Positions 32,986 to 48,104 of a stretch of 64,000 nucleotides of DNA are shown one piece after another (the stretch's first letter is position 1; each line of letters begins with the position of its first letter). The DNA lies in assembly GCF_949628265.1 (NCBI RefSeq), contig NC_088787.1, forward strand, positions 19,830,501 through 19,894,500. Direction: 5' to 3'. The DNA comes from Cloeon dipterum (lineage: Eukaryota > Arthropoda > Insecta > Ephemeroptera > Baetidae). Position numbers and translations under genes: made by a program. The notes below the pieces were generated by a model. It worked only from the letters and a program-made list of their open reading frames with translations. It searched no databases and was not told the DNA's origin.

Positions 32986-35456
32986 AACTACAAATAAAAT
33001 GTTAATTTAATTTGTCCCATTCCAACCGATTCTGCCGATGGTACCCTACAAAAATCGATACTCAATATGGGGGAAGTTGCAGGAACAGGAGCGTCAGGGC
33101 TCAAGACGCAGCGGCAGCATGTCAGTCAGAGAACGTATAGAGTCGGTGATGGTTATCGCAGCCAAAACACACTGCTGCAGGTGCACAAATCAACAAGTCT
33201 GACTCACTCTCAGCGAACTCCTTTTGTCCATCTCTCTTCTTTTGCCGCTCGTTCTTTCCAGGTACGTGCGAATTATTTATATTCGTATATATAGAATTTG
33301 TACTACCTTTCTTAGCCGATTCAAGCTCTTTTTTCCCCTCAAAATTAAGGAATGCCGTTTTGGTTGCCGAGAAAAAAAATTATTCAGGCAGATATATATT
33401 AAGTAGTGTGAAAAAGATATATTCAAAGTAGTGTGAAAAAAGGCACAGCACAAGTGGGGTCAGCAGCACAACTTTTTTTAGAAAAGGGGAAAATCTGCCA
33501 TATCTGCGAAAAAGTTTGATCGCACATCGCACACTTAGTGCTATGGAAAAGAATGTGGAATCACGCAGTGGCCATGTTTAGTGGATGAGAATCCCAAGAG
33601 CACGCGGTTCACTCGTGATTTTTCACGCACCCCTATATATCATTGTCAAGCACACAAAAGCGAGCGGATGCAAAGAGCCTGACCAGCGGCTACTTTTCGC
33701 GCCCCCCTTTTGCCTACTGTTTACTTACATTCCTGCACGGGCTAAAAACACCTTGCTGCACGTTGCGTGCTCGTCGCATATTACTACTCTCTGGAATTTT
33801 ATACTCCTATATATATGGCCAGCAAATTCTTCTCTATTATATGAACAAGTTCATGGCCAGAGAGGAAATAATTAACGCATCTCACTTCTCTCTGATCCGT
33901 CTCCAAAATAATATTTATTTGTGGGTAAAAACTACCCCTTAAGTGAAATTGATGCGTTTCAATATACGGTTGATTAAAGGAGAGTAAGCAAAGCGCTGCA
34001 GAGCTAACAATTAGAGCTGCATAACAGCAGAGCGAGGCGCTATTCAACACGTGTGACCACGTGTGTTGTTTGGAGGAAACAAACACCTTAATCTGACTGA
34101 GCAGACCAACTTTTTTGGCTGCCCCTTCTTTGATCAGGTATGTGAAAATAATGTTTCCAAATATTTTTCAATTATATATTTTTTCTACTCTTACCCGATA
34201 CCCGATCCGATTAAACCGCTTTTTTGCTCTCAAAATATGGACCTGTCGCTGAAACAATCGAGCAAAAAGTTGAAAACAAATTTTAAATTTTTTGACTCAC
34301 GTAAATGAATATATGTACGATAATATAAGTAGCTTGGAGCTGTGAATTTGAGATGTTTGAAATTTAAAAAGCGTAAAAATCTGCATAGCGCACGGTCAAC
34401 ATTTTTCCTTCTTAGGTATATTTCTGGAGACTGACTTTCATAATTAATTTTTTTATGACAAAAAAGAAGAAGAAATGTTTCTCAAAAGAGAAATAAAGCA
34501 TTATTATTTATTCTAGTGAATATCTTGAAATTAGAATAGCGTTATAAAGTAATTTTAAAACGGCCGAGAACTGGTGAGAGAGTGTATGATATGGTTCCTG
34601 AAACAGGTGAAAATGTTTATCCCAAAATGTTTTCCCCCCAGGGAGAACAGGTATTTCACCTGGGCCACACAAGTACAGAACAAGGAATTATGTCGGCCGA
34701 ACTGAGAATGTGGAATTTTTGGAATTTCTACTTCCTAAGCCCCTTGGCCTTTGTGCGTCAATGCCAAGGATTATAAATAGCGTGTGACAAAAGCTATGTC
34801 GGCCTGACTGATTGTGAGAGGGCCATGCAGGCAGGGTGGCAGGGGTGATTAAAATCTCGCCTGGCCCACTATAACGCCGCCAGAGGTATTATAACCCTCC
34901 ACCCTATAACAAAAAATATACTTACTTAATTTCGTGAAGGAAGCTCAATTTAGAGAGGAACCAAAATCAAGACAAAAATTATCGACAAGCCTTTACATTT
35001 TTCGATAAATTTTCAATAGTAAAATCAGGGCAGAGTAAACTTGAATTTTAGATTTTGCAAATTTAACATAAAAAATACTGATTCGTCAATTAGATTAAGT
35101 TTTAGCTTGATTTCGATTTCTCTCGTCAACAACAGCTAGTGAGCAAATTATATGAGATAAATTTTAATCCTGACGAAATAAATCGTAATTTTACAATAAG
35201 GAGACAAAATACTCGCCGCTTGAAAACTTTGCAACCAATATTCTCAGAATTTGAAACAACAGTTTTATAAATTTTAGGCTTTTCCTTGAATTTTGCAGCA
35301 TTGAAGCGGTAATAAAAAGTTATAGTTTTCAGTATACTGAGATCCACTTTTAAGTCTGGCACCGATTGGAGCTATTGTTTTCCCTGTAAAACAATATTTT
35401 CATATATTTATTCGGTATATTGTATATTAATCATCGCCATATATTGTCCACAGAGA
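32986..35456. other. Non-coding stretch with possible 5' exons and promoters
   Basis: No protein is recognisable. Two GC-richer blocks end in good donor-like sequences: about 33067-33261, ending CTTTCCAG|GTACGT, and about 34000-34138, ending TTGATCAG|GTATGTG. TATA-like words lie at about 33630 (CCCCTATATATC) and 34774 (GATTATAAATAGCG). They may be alternative first exons of the unrecognised ORF that begins behind an acceptor at 35456. A fragment of the R2 repeat lies near 35175-35240. All of this is inference from splice-like motifs. Confidence 0.3.
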
Positions 35457-35466
35457 CCGCGTCAAC

Positions 35467-35853
35467 ATGATACGAGTTCGTCCCTTGGAGCAATTGCTTG
35501 CCAACCCTGGAAGGCAGATCCCGCATCTCGACCTGTCGTCCTTCAAGATGCCTCAGCCGGGAAACATGAGTGATGCCAGCCAACAGGAACAGAAGGAGGA
35601 AGCCCCATCCCATCGTGGAAGCTTATTCGGGGGCTCCACACAGTCAATTGGCCACTCAAATGCTGCTGTGCACAGCACTGAACTCCAGCAACCAGCCCAC
35701 ATGGTGACATTCGGAAGTGTGCCTCTTCTTGCTGATGGACGACCGCAACGGGAAGATTTGCCTAAGCAAGCCACCGTTTGCTACAAGCTCCCATTTGAAG
35801 CTCATTGTCAGCAAGACCAAATTATATCAGAAATCCAAAGGATGACATTATGA
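35467..35853 (+). CDS. Unrecognised 128-codon ORF, possibly a spliced gene's last exon
   Basis: The ORF begins ATGATACGAGTTCG 10 nt after a good acceptor (ATTGTCCACAG) and ends in TGA. Its base composition and codon use resemble the real exons of this window, unlike the AT-rich surroundings. The product is hydrophilic and rich in Q, S, P and H, without membrane segment, zinc ligands or repeats. I do not recognise a family. It could be the coding exon of a lineage-specific gene, using upstream 5' exons near 33.1-34.1 kb, or a fragment of a decayed gene or mobile element. No polyadenylation signal stands out just downstream. Confidence 0.35.
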   Translation: MIRVRPLEQLLANPGRQIPHLDLSSFKMPQPGNMSDASQQEQKEEAPSHRGSLFGGSTQSIGHSNAAVHSTELQQPAHMVTFGSVPLLADGRPQREDLPKQATVCYKLPFEAHCQQDQIISEIQRMTL

Positions 35854-36349
35854 TCCCTCCCTTTTTACGACATCAAACTTTTTTGAATACATGTCGCGTG
35901 CGGGCTGAATTCCAAGCAGAAAACGTCATTCTAACGAGAAGAGTGCATAATACCTACTCCAAATTGATTTTTTTTTCTTTATCATCCAACCAAAACGTTT
36001 CCAATTTGTAAAGTATTTGCCGTATTTGCAGAAGGGATAATTATCTGACCTTCGCGGTTTTCGAGTTTTGCAGGCAGGTTCAAATCTCAACACTTGGCAA
36101 ATTTCTACAGGGTATACATATTTAAAAATTCAACTTATTGACACAACTTTTCTGGTCTCCAATATTTATTTTTTTAATTGTATTTTATAAGGAGATGAAG
36201 TCTTGGAAAAACATGCAAACTGATAAAATTTGCAATTTTTTGTCCAAAAGTGACAAATTTGCCCAATTTTCTAGAAAATTTAAAGATCTTTAAATCAACT
36301 CTTTCTATTAACAATTAGTTATGCAACCAGCAAAAATATACATCTTTTA
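35854..36349. other. AT-rich spacer
   Basis: Nothing is recognised between the unrecognised ORF and the next R1 repeat copy. The sequence is AT-rich with no structured element. Confidence 0.4.
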
Positions 36350-36675
36350 ACCTCTGCTCAGCACATCCTGTGGGCTATATTATATGTGCTCACCGGGTCG
36401 CTATATAACACTGAGTGGATGTAACATACATATATTGGGCCCAAGTGGCCGTACAGGAGCTTGGCCCCAATGAGGCAATCTTTTCGTCTCGTCACACTAA
36501 GGTCATTAATGTGTTTGAAACGCCAGAAATTTGTCCCGTAAGCCCCCGGAAAGGTGCGAAAAACAGCAAGCTTAGTGGCGAGTCGGCGACGGAGCGCTTC
36601 CCAGCATGCTGAGCTATTTGAGCATTTTTTCTATATATAGTCAATACTTTAACCACCTTTTCCATATATCTGACA
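36350..36675 (+). repeat. Dispersed repeat R1, copy c
   Basis: This copy shares with copy a (3486-3775) the start AACCTCTGCTCA...CAGCACATC and the words CTCACCGGGTCGC, GGCCCAAGTGGCCG, CCCGGAAAGGTGCG, GTGGCGAGTCGGCG, CTATTTGAGCATTTT and AACCACCTTTTCC. It carries small insertions with TATATA runs. It is non-coding. Confidence 0.7.
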
Positions 36676-37992
36676 TTAGTAGATTAAGAAGTGCAATCCC
36701 CATGTAAGAAAAACTCAAGTGTGTGCAACGAAAAACGGTGGAGCATTTATTGTTGCGCTTGTGCTATTTTCGTCATAAAAAACTGTAAAGAGAGCTGTTT
36801 CAGTGAAAAGGGCCAAAAAGTCAAGTTTTCAGCAGATTTTTTGGACAAAATCACGACTGCGATTCTTTAACGCAAAATTGATCCACGCTTTGCATATATT
36901 TTTTTTGCGAATTTGTGTCGAAAATTTCAGCTCTGAAATTAATTTTGAAGCTAGATTTAACAGTCGCTATGCTTTATGTAAGATTCATACACTTATACTA
37001 GATATAAAGGTCATTAACATATTATTGACTCTTCCCGAGAAGTGTGACTGATCGGAAAGCGTGAGTCCCCCATAACCATCGGATTGCTATTTTTAATTAA
37101 TTGTGAGTGTATTATACTTGTGAAAAAGCGTCCTCTGTAGAACGTTAAAAAGACGTGAGTGTGACAGTTGTAAAATATTAAAAAAAACACATTTTTTACT
37201 CTTCATTGTTGTTGTTTTTACTCCTTCCGTGCATAACACTTCAAGTAGAATTAGCAAAAATCAGGCAAATCATTCTTTGTATTATTAAAGCGGTATCATA
37301 ATTAAAAACCTAACGCAATATATATGCTATAGTGATTTTGACTTTCAGTATAAGGTAATAATAATAGGTAATAATATTTTATTATTATTATTATAATAAC
37401 TATTTGAAAATATCTTTAACCATGAAAATAAGATTGAGTAAAGTATTAAGAATCGTTGAATTAAATTCATATTAAATAAACAAAGATAACAACATTCCCA
37501 GGCCCATTTTAGATTAAATCCCATCATGACCAACGTCTTATCACACAATATTCATGTTTTTTGGCGAATATTTGTGTACCCTTAGTCACTAACCAAGTTT
37601 ATTAGGAATGGAATAGAAAAAAACATATGTGTTTACCACAATATAAATTATCCCTTTATTTTATTTTTGCAAATAATAAATATTTTTAATTAACAAAGAC
37701 TACAACATTTTCGGGTCCACCACTTAATCCCATGAGCAATGTCTAATCAGAAGAAATATGTTGTTTGCTGGATATTTATGTGCCCTTACCCCTTAATGTT
37801 AGTCACTAAACTAGGTTATTATGCAACGAATTGATAACAAAAATCATTTATGTATTTACCATATTCCTTAATTTTATTTTAGCAAAAGAAGACGTAATTA
37901 TGATCTTTTAGAGCCTTCATTCAAACCAATTTTATCTTAGAAGAAAAATGCCGCGCCGAAGACACTGCAGTCCTTAAATATGTACATCATGG
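36676..37992. other. AT-rich spacer and RBX1 3' region
   Basis: It contains a 28-nt segment (CTGATCGGAAAG then GTGAGTCCCCCATA, about 37040-37070) that recurs inside the foldback element in the exu intron near 57060-57090. An ATT-rich microsatellite lies at about 37375-37400. A diverged tandem duplication (37470-37890) is listed separately. Minus-strand AATAAA signals for RBX1 can be read at 37873-37878 and near 37650. Confidence 0.4.
37470..37890. repeat. Diverged tandem duplication of about 200 bp downstream of RBX1
   Basis: Unit 1 (about 37475-37680) and unit 2 (about 37690-37890) share, in order, CAAAGA-AACAACATT, CATTTTAGATTAAATCCCAT or CCACTTAATCCCAT, a GGATATTTATGTGCCC-like word, TTAGTCACTAA, ATGTGTTTACCA or ATGTATTTACCA, and TTTATTTTA. 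Identity is moderate. It lies in the expected 3' UTR or downstream flank of RBX1 and has no open frame. Confidence 0.55.
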
Positions 37993-38620
<628 letters not shown>

Positions 38621-39421
38621 TTCAGCTCAAATTTCTAGTTGAAAGTCTGGACAAGGCTCTGCAACACGCAAGCTGCAACTCGAGCACTAACAATGATTTT
38701 GTAGGAAAACAGCCGGAGTTTAAATAGCGAAAGAGTGCGAGAAGGTTTTTGAAGCAACAATGGTAAACTTGAAAGCAACAATGAACAACTATGACGTTGA
38801 GTATTACTATGGCCACTGATCTCGTTTTTCATTTGTTTGACGCATGGTCGTATGGGTGTAAATAAGATCTTCATCTTCACAACATTTTCAAAATTCGCGC
38901 GCTTATTGTTAATATCAACTCAAAATGAATTAGTTGTTTTCTAATTCCATTGGTTTCTTGCTGATTATATTTAATTTATTAACTTTATCATTTTAGAACC
39001 TGATTTTGTATTTGAGATAGTTCATGAAAGGAATTCAAAAATAAATTTTTTGGACTTAACTTCCGTTTTGCAGGAGCCGGGACCCGCTTGCTGCTACCGT
39101 CGCCATCTTTTTTGCGTCTCTCTTGGCGTCGCATCTAGTTCTTTTTCGGCTCCCGAATTTCTCTCTAAAATCAATGTAAGTAACCTATTTTATTGCTCAT
39201 TCTGGTTGAAATTCGCGTCTGGAGGTGATTGGGCATGAAAGCCGCTCGTGCACAATTGAATTTGCCCCTGAAAAGTTGCTTTTTGACGACTCGTGTACAC
39301 ATTGGCTTGTGTTCATGCATCTGCCGCCACAGACCAACGCAAAGCTTTTCCGCCACGAGCATCTTGTTTCCTTTTTCCTTTTCAACTAACCTTAAAAATA
39401 CTTTTTTAACTTAGATAAACA
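38621..39421. promoter_or_regulatory. Divergent RBX1/Hel25E promoter region with Hel25E 5' UTR exon
   Basis: RBX1 is read leftward and Hel25E rightward from here. A pyrimidine-rich, GC-richer stretch at about 39060-39175 ends ATCAAT|GTAAGT and fits a non-coding first exon of Hel25E. The acceptor (TTTTTTAACTTAG, about 39414) lies a few bases before the Hel25E start codon. A CGCGCGAATTTTG word (minus strand, near 38890-38905) lies upstream of RBX1. Confidence 0.5.
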
Positions 39422-42746
<3,325 letters not shown>

Positions 42747-44061
42747 GCCGCCTGACCACACTCACCATTCCGAGAGATCGTTGTATAGCATCTGCATTTT
42801 ACTGTGGCCCACTCAAATCTGTAGTCCACTTCATTTTACCGTCATGAATAATTTCTTAATGTATGAAATGAAATGGTGCGTTTCTTTTCTACCCGTTTAT
42901 GGCAGAATTAATCGATTTGTACTAGTTCTACGATAATAAATATGAACTACCTGGGAGTTCCATGATTCTGCCTTCCGCCAAACAATTTGAAATACATTTC
43001 ATCGCAATCTAGTGGTCTCTGTTAAACTTGCTTGAAAGCACCCAGGTGAAAGTGCACTTTGAAATAAGACAGATGGAATAAAGACTAATATTAATTGAAT
43101 TGAGAGCACTCTAAATTAAATCGTGAAATAGAACTTGCACAGCAAAAGGTAAAAATGATATTCGCTTAAAATGTAAGGAGCACTCTGGTGTCTCTATTTA
43201 AAAATTTGAATCCGTACGTCAGAAGGGAAATCATCGCCAAACAATGTTGGATTGCGACGAGAGGAATCAAAATGGAACTAAAAATATGATTGACAAACTA
43301 TTTAATATTCAATAAATTTGGCTTAACCTAAAACTTACTTGGTCTTAATTTGATCAATACTTTAATATTATTGTTATTCAAACTAGAAGCGATCACTGCA
43401 TGATTATTGTAGTGAACAATATACATATAAGTTAGTGTACTATTGTCCATTTAAATCAATATACGCAATATTACTTATTAAGTTATACGTTAAGATGGAA
43501 AAATATTTGGCGCGTTATCAGCTGATTTAGTTCATGATTATTAATTAATCGTTGGATATCCTATGATCCACTAACAAGGTCAAAAAATCTATAAAATAAT
43601 TGCTTTGCTTGAACTGGAACAAAGAGAAACGAACTGAGCATTTCTGTCACAGCCACAATAAGTGGAAGGTGGAAGCGACAAAACTGGCGACAACCTGCAG
43701 CCAGCAGTAAAGTGTAAGGAGAGTATCTTCTCTATCATCCTCTACTCTACTTGGTATAGCGAAGTGGAGCAATAAGTGCAGGTACAAGTATAGTTGTCAT
43801 ACATAGTTCACATTCACAGTAGTGGCAGTAATGGCATAGTACATAGCAAAAGCTGGAGTAAGTAGAGTCCTTAAAGGAGAGTAAAGAACTTTGTTTACTC
43901 TCCTTAAGCTGAAGCAGAGCTGAAGTAGCATTTTCGAGTCCATTCGCCCGCTTATGTATACGCTTAACGCTTGTTTAGGTTAGGTTAAGATTTTCTCTGA
44001 AGCGGAACACACCGGTCTCTTGGAGGGTGCTTCTCGCTAAGGTTATCCATCATCATCAACC
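42747..44061 (+). other. Spacer between Hel25E and the nucleoplasmin-like gene
   Basis: The Hel25E 3' UTR probably ends near AATAAA at about 42936. The rest is AT-rich up to about 43600, then a mixed-composition stretch with many AGTAG/GAGTA words leads to the next gene. A perfect 12-bp hairpin, AAGGAGAGTAAA / TTTACTCTCCTT with an 8-nt loop, lies at about 43875-43906. No coding exon is recognised. Confidence 0.4.
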
Positions 44062-45757
44062 ATGGCGTATCATTCGTTGGGTTTTTGCGGTTTTTGGGGT
44101 AAGTTCCATCTCTTTGAGAAGGAATTTTGTGTTGTGTTGCATGATAGCTGCTTGCCGGCATTCAAATCACGCAGAATTTTGATTAATTTAGTGTGTTTTA
44201 CAGGGTGTTCCAGAAACTTATTACACGACCACTATATATAGTAGCTCGGTTAGCCCCCCAAAACTTGTTCGTTTTAGTTCAGTAACACCCCCTGTGTATA
44301 CACATATGAAGTAAATTGAAATATTTCACATTGTACACATACCTACGCTAGCAAAATGATAAATATAATTGAACAAATTCTTCCAGATATTAAAAAATGT
44401 TTTTTCATGACTATCTGTGCAAAATATAGCTAAATAAATAAATATGAAGCTAAATTTATAATATGATAAACAAATGTATGTTAAAAACATCAGTTTTTGT
44501 TCGTGAAAATTCCTTGGCAGAATACCAATACTAAAATTGCACAAAAATATTTTATCATACCAAAGATAAATATTTCGTTATGGATCAGAAATTAAATCGC
44601 TGCATTTTTTATCTTGCCGCAGGACTGACGTTGGATTCAGGCTTGAAGTACAACCAGATTGTGGGGCGCTCATTCCATGTTACCATGGCTGCACTCGACC
44701 TGGGAGTGGACTCTGGTATAAATATGCTGCGAAACATTTTGTGAAATGAAATTAGTGGCGTCATGACGAGTGGTTCATTTTTTACAGATTCGAAAGTAAC
44801 ATTGATGGCACACCGCACCAAACATCAGGCGTCCAATTCGGGCAGAAAAAACTTCATCCTTGGCACCCTGAGCAAAAAAACTGGCAAATTGCAGCAAGTG
44901 TTGGACCTCAAGTTTTTTAATGGTGAGAAGATTCGCCTGGCGCTTGTAGGAAAAGGGCGTGTGCACTTGACTGGCTTCCTCTTACCTAAACAAGGTTATT
45001 ATTGTGCAAACGATATGGAATTTTCAAATATTAAACTAATGTTTTGTCATTGAAAATTAGGCAAAGCCAAGAAACCTGATCCCATCATAGAGCACACAAA
45101 GGCTGAATCCAATCGTGAGCGCACGGATTGCAATAAATAATTTTTTATTTTAAACAAATTTTTCATTTTTAAGGCGATTTTGAAAAGCGACTGATATTGA
45201 TAATGAAGAAGCGAAAGCAGATTCGGAAAAATGCGAAAAATGAGGCCAGGCAAAAGAAGCAGTCTTTGCAGTCCATAGACGATGGTATGTCACTGCATGG
45301 AGATTTTTTGTCAATTCGTAACTATTTTTGTACAGATACAGATTCTATCAATTCTGTGGACAAGAAAAAGAGGGACAACCTGTTGCTCAGATTAGCCGCA
45401 ATTAGGAAAAGGTGTTTAAAACCTGGGGCCAAAAAGTGGCAGGTTGATAATGGTGCGACTTGATTTTAATGTTCTTTAGATTTCAACTAGAATTTTGTGT
45501 TTCTCATATCTGCAGGTGACTCTGAAAATGAGGACAAGGACAATGCGTCGTCAGGGGACGAGGATCAGGAAATGGATAGCTCTGAAGAAAATTATGACAA
45601 GGAATCGGAAAATGGTCTGTTTGGTTAACAGAATAACAGTCGTAACAATAATAGTTTTTCCTCAGATTCTAATGAAAGTGACGGTGAGGATGAGGCCCAA
45701 ACTGAGGACGAGGAGGAACCTCCCAAAAAGAAGCAGAAACCAATCTCGCCTGTGTAG
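44062..45757 (+). CDS. Stand-alone nucleoplasmin-like protein, tandem paralog of the FKBP39 N-terminal domain
   Basis: Eight exons (44062-44098, 44623-44715, 44788-44994, 45061-45114, 45174-45284, 45336-45452, 45516-45614, 45666-45757) sum to 270 codons with no breaks. Residues about 12-110 form a nucleoplasmin-like domain: GFWGLTLDSGLKY, RSFHVTMAALDLGV, KNFILGTLSKKTGKLQQ, LDLKF and GKGRVHLTGFLLP. A Lys/Arg-rich middle (KKRKQIRKNAKNEARQKK), two acidic stretches (DSENEDKDNASSGDEDQEMD; EDEAQTEDEEEPP) and a basic end (KKKQKPISPV) follow. There is no FKBP domain. Exon 2 is 93 nt in both this gene and FKBP39, and the introns share phase 1, so the two arose by duplication. Nucleoplasmins are pentameric histone chaperones; acidic tracts bind histones. 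The first exon adds MAYHSLGFCG before the conserved FWG. AATAAA lies at 45926-45931. Confidence 0.8.
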
Positions 45758-46744
45758 ATTGGCGAGTGTCTGCCAAATGAGAATTAAATTTAATTATTCT
45801 TCCTCTTTTGACGATGAAACCTTTGATTTCTACTGAAGGAAGAAAGTAATCCTGCCGATATCTTTATTGCCTTTTGTCTCAATGATAGTTCCCACATTTG
45901 TACTTGCATTTGAATATGTGTCTTGAATAAATATATTTTTCCTTTGATATAAATATATTGAGCATTTTTTGTACTTCCTTTTATTTTCATGATGCATTCC
46001 TGAAACTTTCCAAATTCGAACCCTGGTTTGAGTGGCTGAGTAAAAATTTTTAGTGAAATCTAAATTGTTAATAATGTTAGCCATCTCAAAATTCTAGCCT
46101 ATGCCAAATTTGCAGAGTATATATTTTTTAAATAGCCTTAATGTTATGTTTTGTTGTGTTCATGAAGACTGCATAAAGAAACTCATTCAAATTTGATTGC
46201 TAAGATTTTGTTATTCCAATTTTCAAACAGTTTACAAAAAGGGTCCTTGTCCATATATAATTATTTATGCCAATTTTATGGAACGAAATAAGAAATTTTA
46301 TTGAATAAGGAAAAGAGGCCGAAAAAATTTATGATTAAAATGTTATCACTTTAGCTGTCCTTATAGCTATTTGATCTATGCAGCTCTTACAGAAGGCAAA
46401 AACAAACACGACAAAAATTGCAGGAATTTTTGTATGTGTGTAATGATCTCATGGCCACAGTCATCCGCATTCGGCAATTTTTCCCGCCTAAAGCAAAAGT
46501 GTTGATTTTTTTACTCCAAAGAAAAGTCATTCTTTAAAAATAAATTGGAAATCTACAATTTTTAATTTTAAATCTTACTAATTTGGTTGTTTATCTGATT
46601 AAATTCTAATTTTTTAAAATTTGGTTTGAAGCTTGACCTCGGCAGTCATAGCGCCATGTTGAATTCTTCTCCCTCCTCTTGTTTCCCATACTACTCCGCA
46701 AGTACGAATGTGAAGATAACCGCTCACATTAGCCACTCGCTAGA

Positions 46745-47860
46745 AGATAGCCGCCTTTTCAGCAATGCTGCCAACCTAATGTTATTAATAGAATACGAGG
46801 ATTGCTCGACTCTTTTTAAGGGATTTTAAGGTGGTTCTGTCAAGATACTTAAACAGCATACAATAAGTCCGAAAATTGAGAATTTAAAATTAAAGTTCGA
46901 AAATGAGTTGATATTATAATATTATTTAGAGTAAAAAAATCAAGGGGTGGATTCTTGAGGAGGTGCGTGTGCGCCGTGCGGTGCATGTATCATTCCTGCT
47001 TATTCGGTCTCAATTTATTCAGACACCTAAATCCAAGTAATTCTGTGAATTTTAAGGACTTTCACCAGCTGTACTCGAGATTTTAAAATTTAAGTTCCAA
47101 AATGGGTTTGCTTTTTAATGGAAATACTCAAATTGCTCAAACGGGCTGGGAGGCGCACCGGGATGGCGCTACTTGCTGCGGATGGTTTGCACCTTTCCAG
47201 CATGCGTGATTTGGCTTCACACGGGACGAATGTCTAGCGTTTCAATGCAGTCCTCGGTGCGGAGGCAATAAGTGGCCCTTGAGTGGGCTGGGTCCCTGTG
47301 CGGCCTGCATGGTGCGCCCATGTTATCCGTTCGCGGTGTTATTGGGACCCGGGTTTCAGCATTCGTGCTTAGTGCAGAGTGGTGCAGAGTGCGCGCCCTT
47401 CTCCCGGTCCTTGGACAGGGACAAAAAGCATAAAAACATAAAAAGAGCAAAAAAATTCAAGGGGCGGACATGTATGCGTTCTTTTGCGGTTCGTGTGCCC
47501 GTGCTTGGTCTCAATTTTTACTTTTAATATTGACCCATTTTCGGATTTAAATTTTATTTTCTCGAGTAAAAGGGCTGGTGAAAAAGTCAGGATTAGTTAT
47601 GCATTCAAGTTGTCTGAACAAATTGAGATCAAGCGTATGGGCACGAACGCCCCCCTCAATCCACCCCTTGAATTGGTTACTCTAAATATCGACTCATTCT
47701 CGAACTTTATAATTTCAATTTCTCAATTTTGGGACTTTTTGTATGCTCTCTAAGTCTTAACGGAACAACCCCATCCCTTAAAACGAATCGAGCAACCCTC
47801 GTATTTATATCCTATTAAAAATGTTAGGTTGGCAGCATTGTTGAAAAAGCGGCTCTCACC
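46745..47860. mobile_element. Long inverted-repeat (foldback) element carrying an R1 copy
   Basis: The left arm, about 46745-47060, reads AGCCGCCTTTTCAGCAATGC then TGCCAACCTAATG, ATACGAGGATTGCTCGACTC, AAATTGAGAAT, CAAGGGGTGGATTCTTGAGG and CTCAATTTATTCAGACA. It is repeated in inverse at about 47560-47860, with variants such as GCCGCTTTTTCAACAATGCT and CAAGGGGTGGATTGAGGGGG. The centre holds sequence related to R1. No transposase-like ORF is seen. It is probably a non-autonomous DNA element; superfamily and target duplication could not be settled by eye. Confidence 0.6.
47150..47440 (-). repeat. Dispersed repeat R1, copy d (inverted)
   Basis: Its reverse complement closely follows copy b (31690-31958): CCGGGAGAAGGGCGCGCACT, GCTGAAACCCGGGTCCCAAT, GCGAACGGATAACATGGGCG, CACAGGGACCCAGCCCACT, GCATTGAAACGCTAGACATT and ATCACGCATGCTGGAAAGG. 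Identity appears high, above that to copies a and c. It lies in the middle of the foldback element. Confidence 0.75.
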
Positions 47861-48104
47861 TCGCGAGCAGCTAACTTCACAAGTAGTGTCGAGCGTGCTT
47901 TCGCCTACTGTTCTGTTCGCTATTCGCTATATCGCTTTTGGCTGTAGGCGTCCTTCTAAACAACAGTGACAACAGGGTGCTCTTTCCTTCGTAGAATTTC
48001 ATCCTGCTCATTTTAGTTTAAGCAAGAGTGCCGTTGAAAATTAGTTCCTGAGCTTTAGCTCCAATTAGTGCTTCCATTCCCATCATTTAATTAGACAATC
48101 AACT

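Larger units (their letters stand above)
45758..48104. other. Spacer between the nucleoplasmin-like gene and FKBP39
   Basis: After the 3' UTR of the upstream gene the spacer is AT-rich to about 46740. It is then filled by a long inverted-repeat element (46745-47860) that contains an inverted copy of R1. The last 240 bases are GC-richer and should hold the FKBP39 promoter and 5' UTR. No gene is seen. Confidence 0.5.

Noticed and set aside
45970-46050. Possible tRNA, suggested by a GGTTCGAATTT box-B-like word on the minus strand
   Set aside because: No acceptor stem, anticodon arm or box A at the right distance could be drawn.
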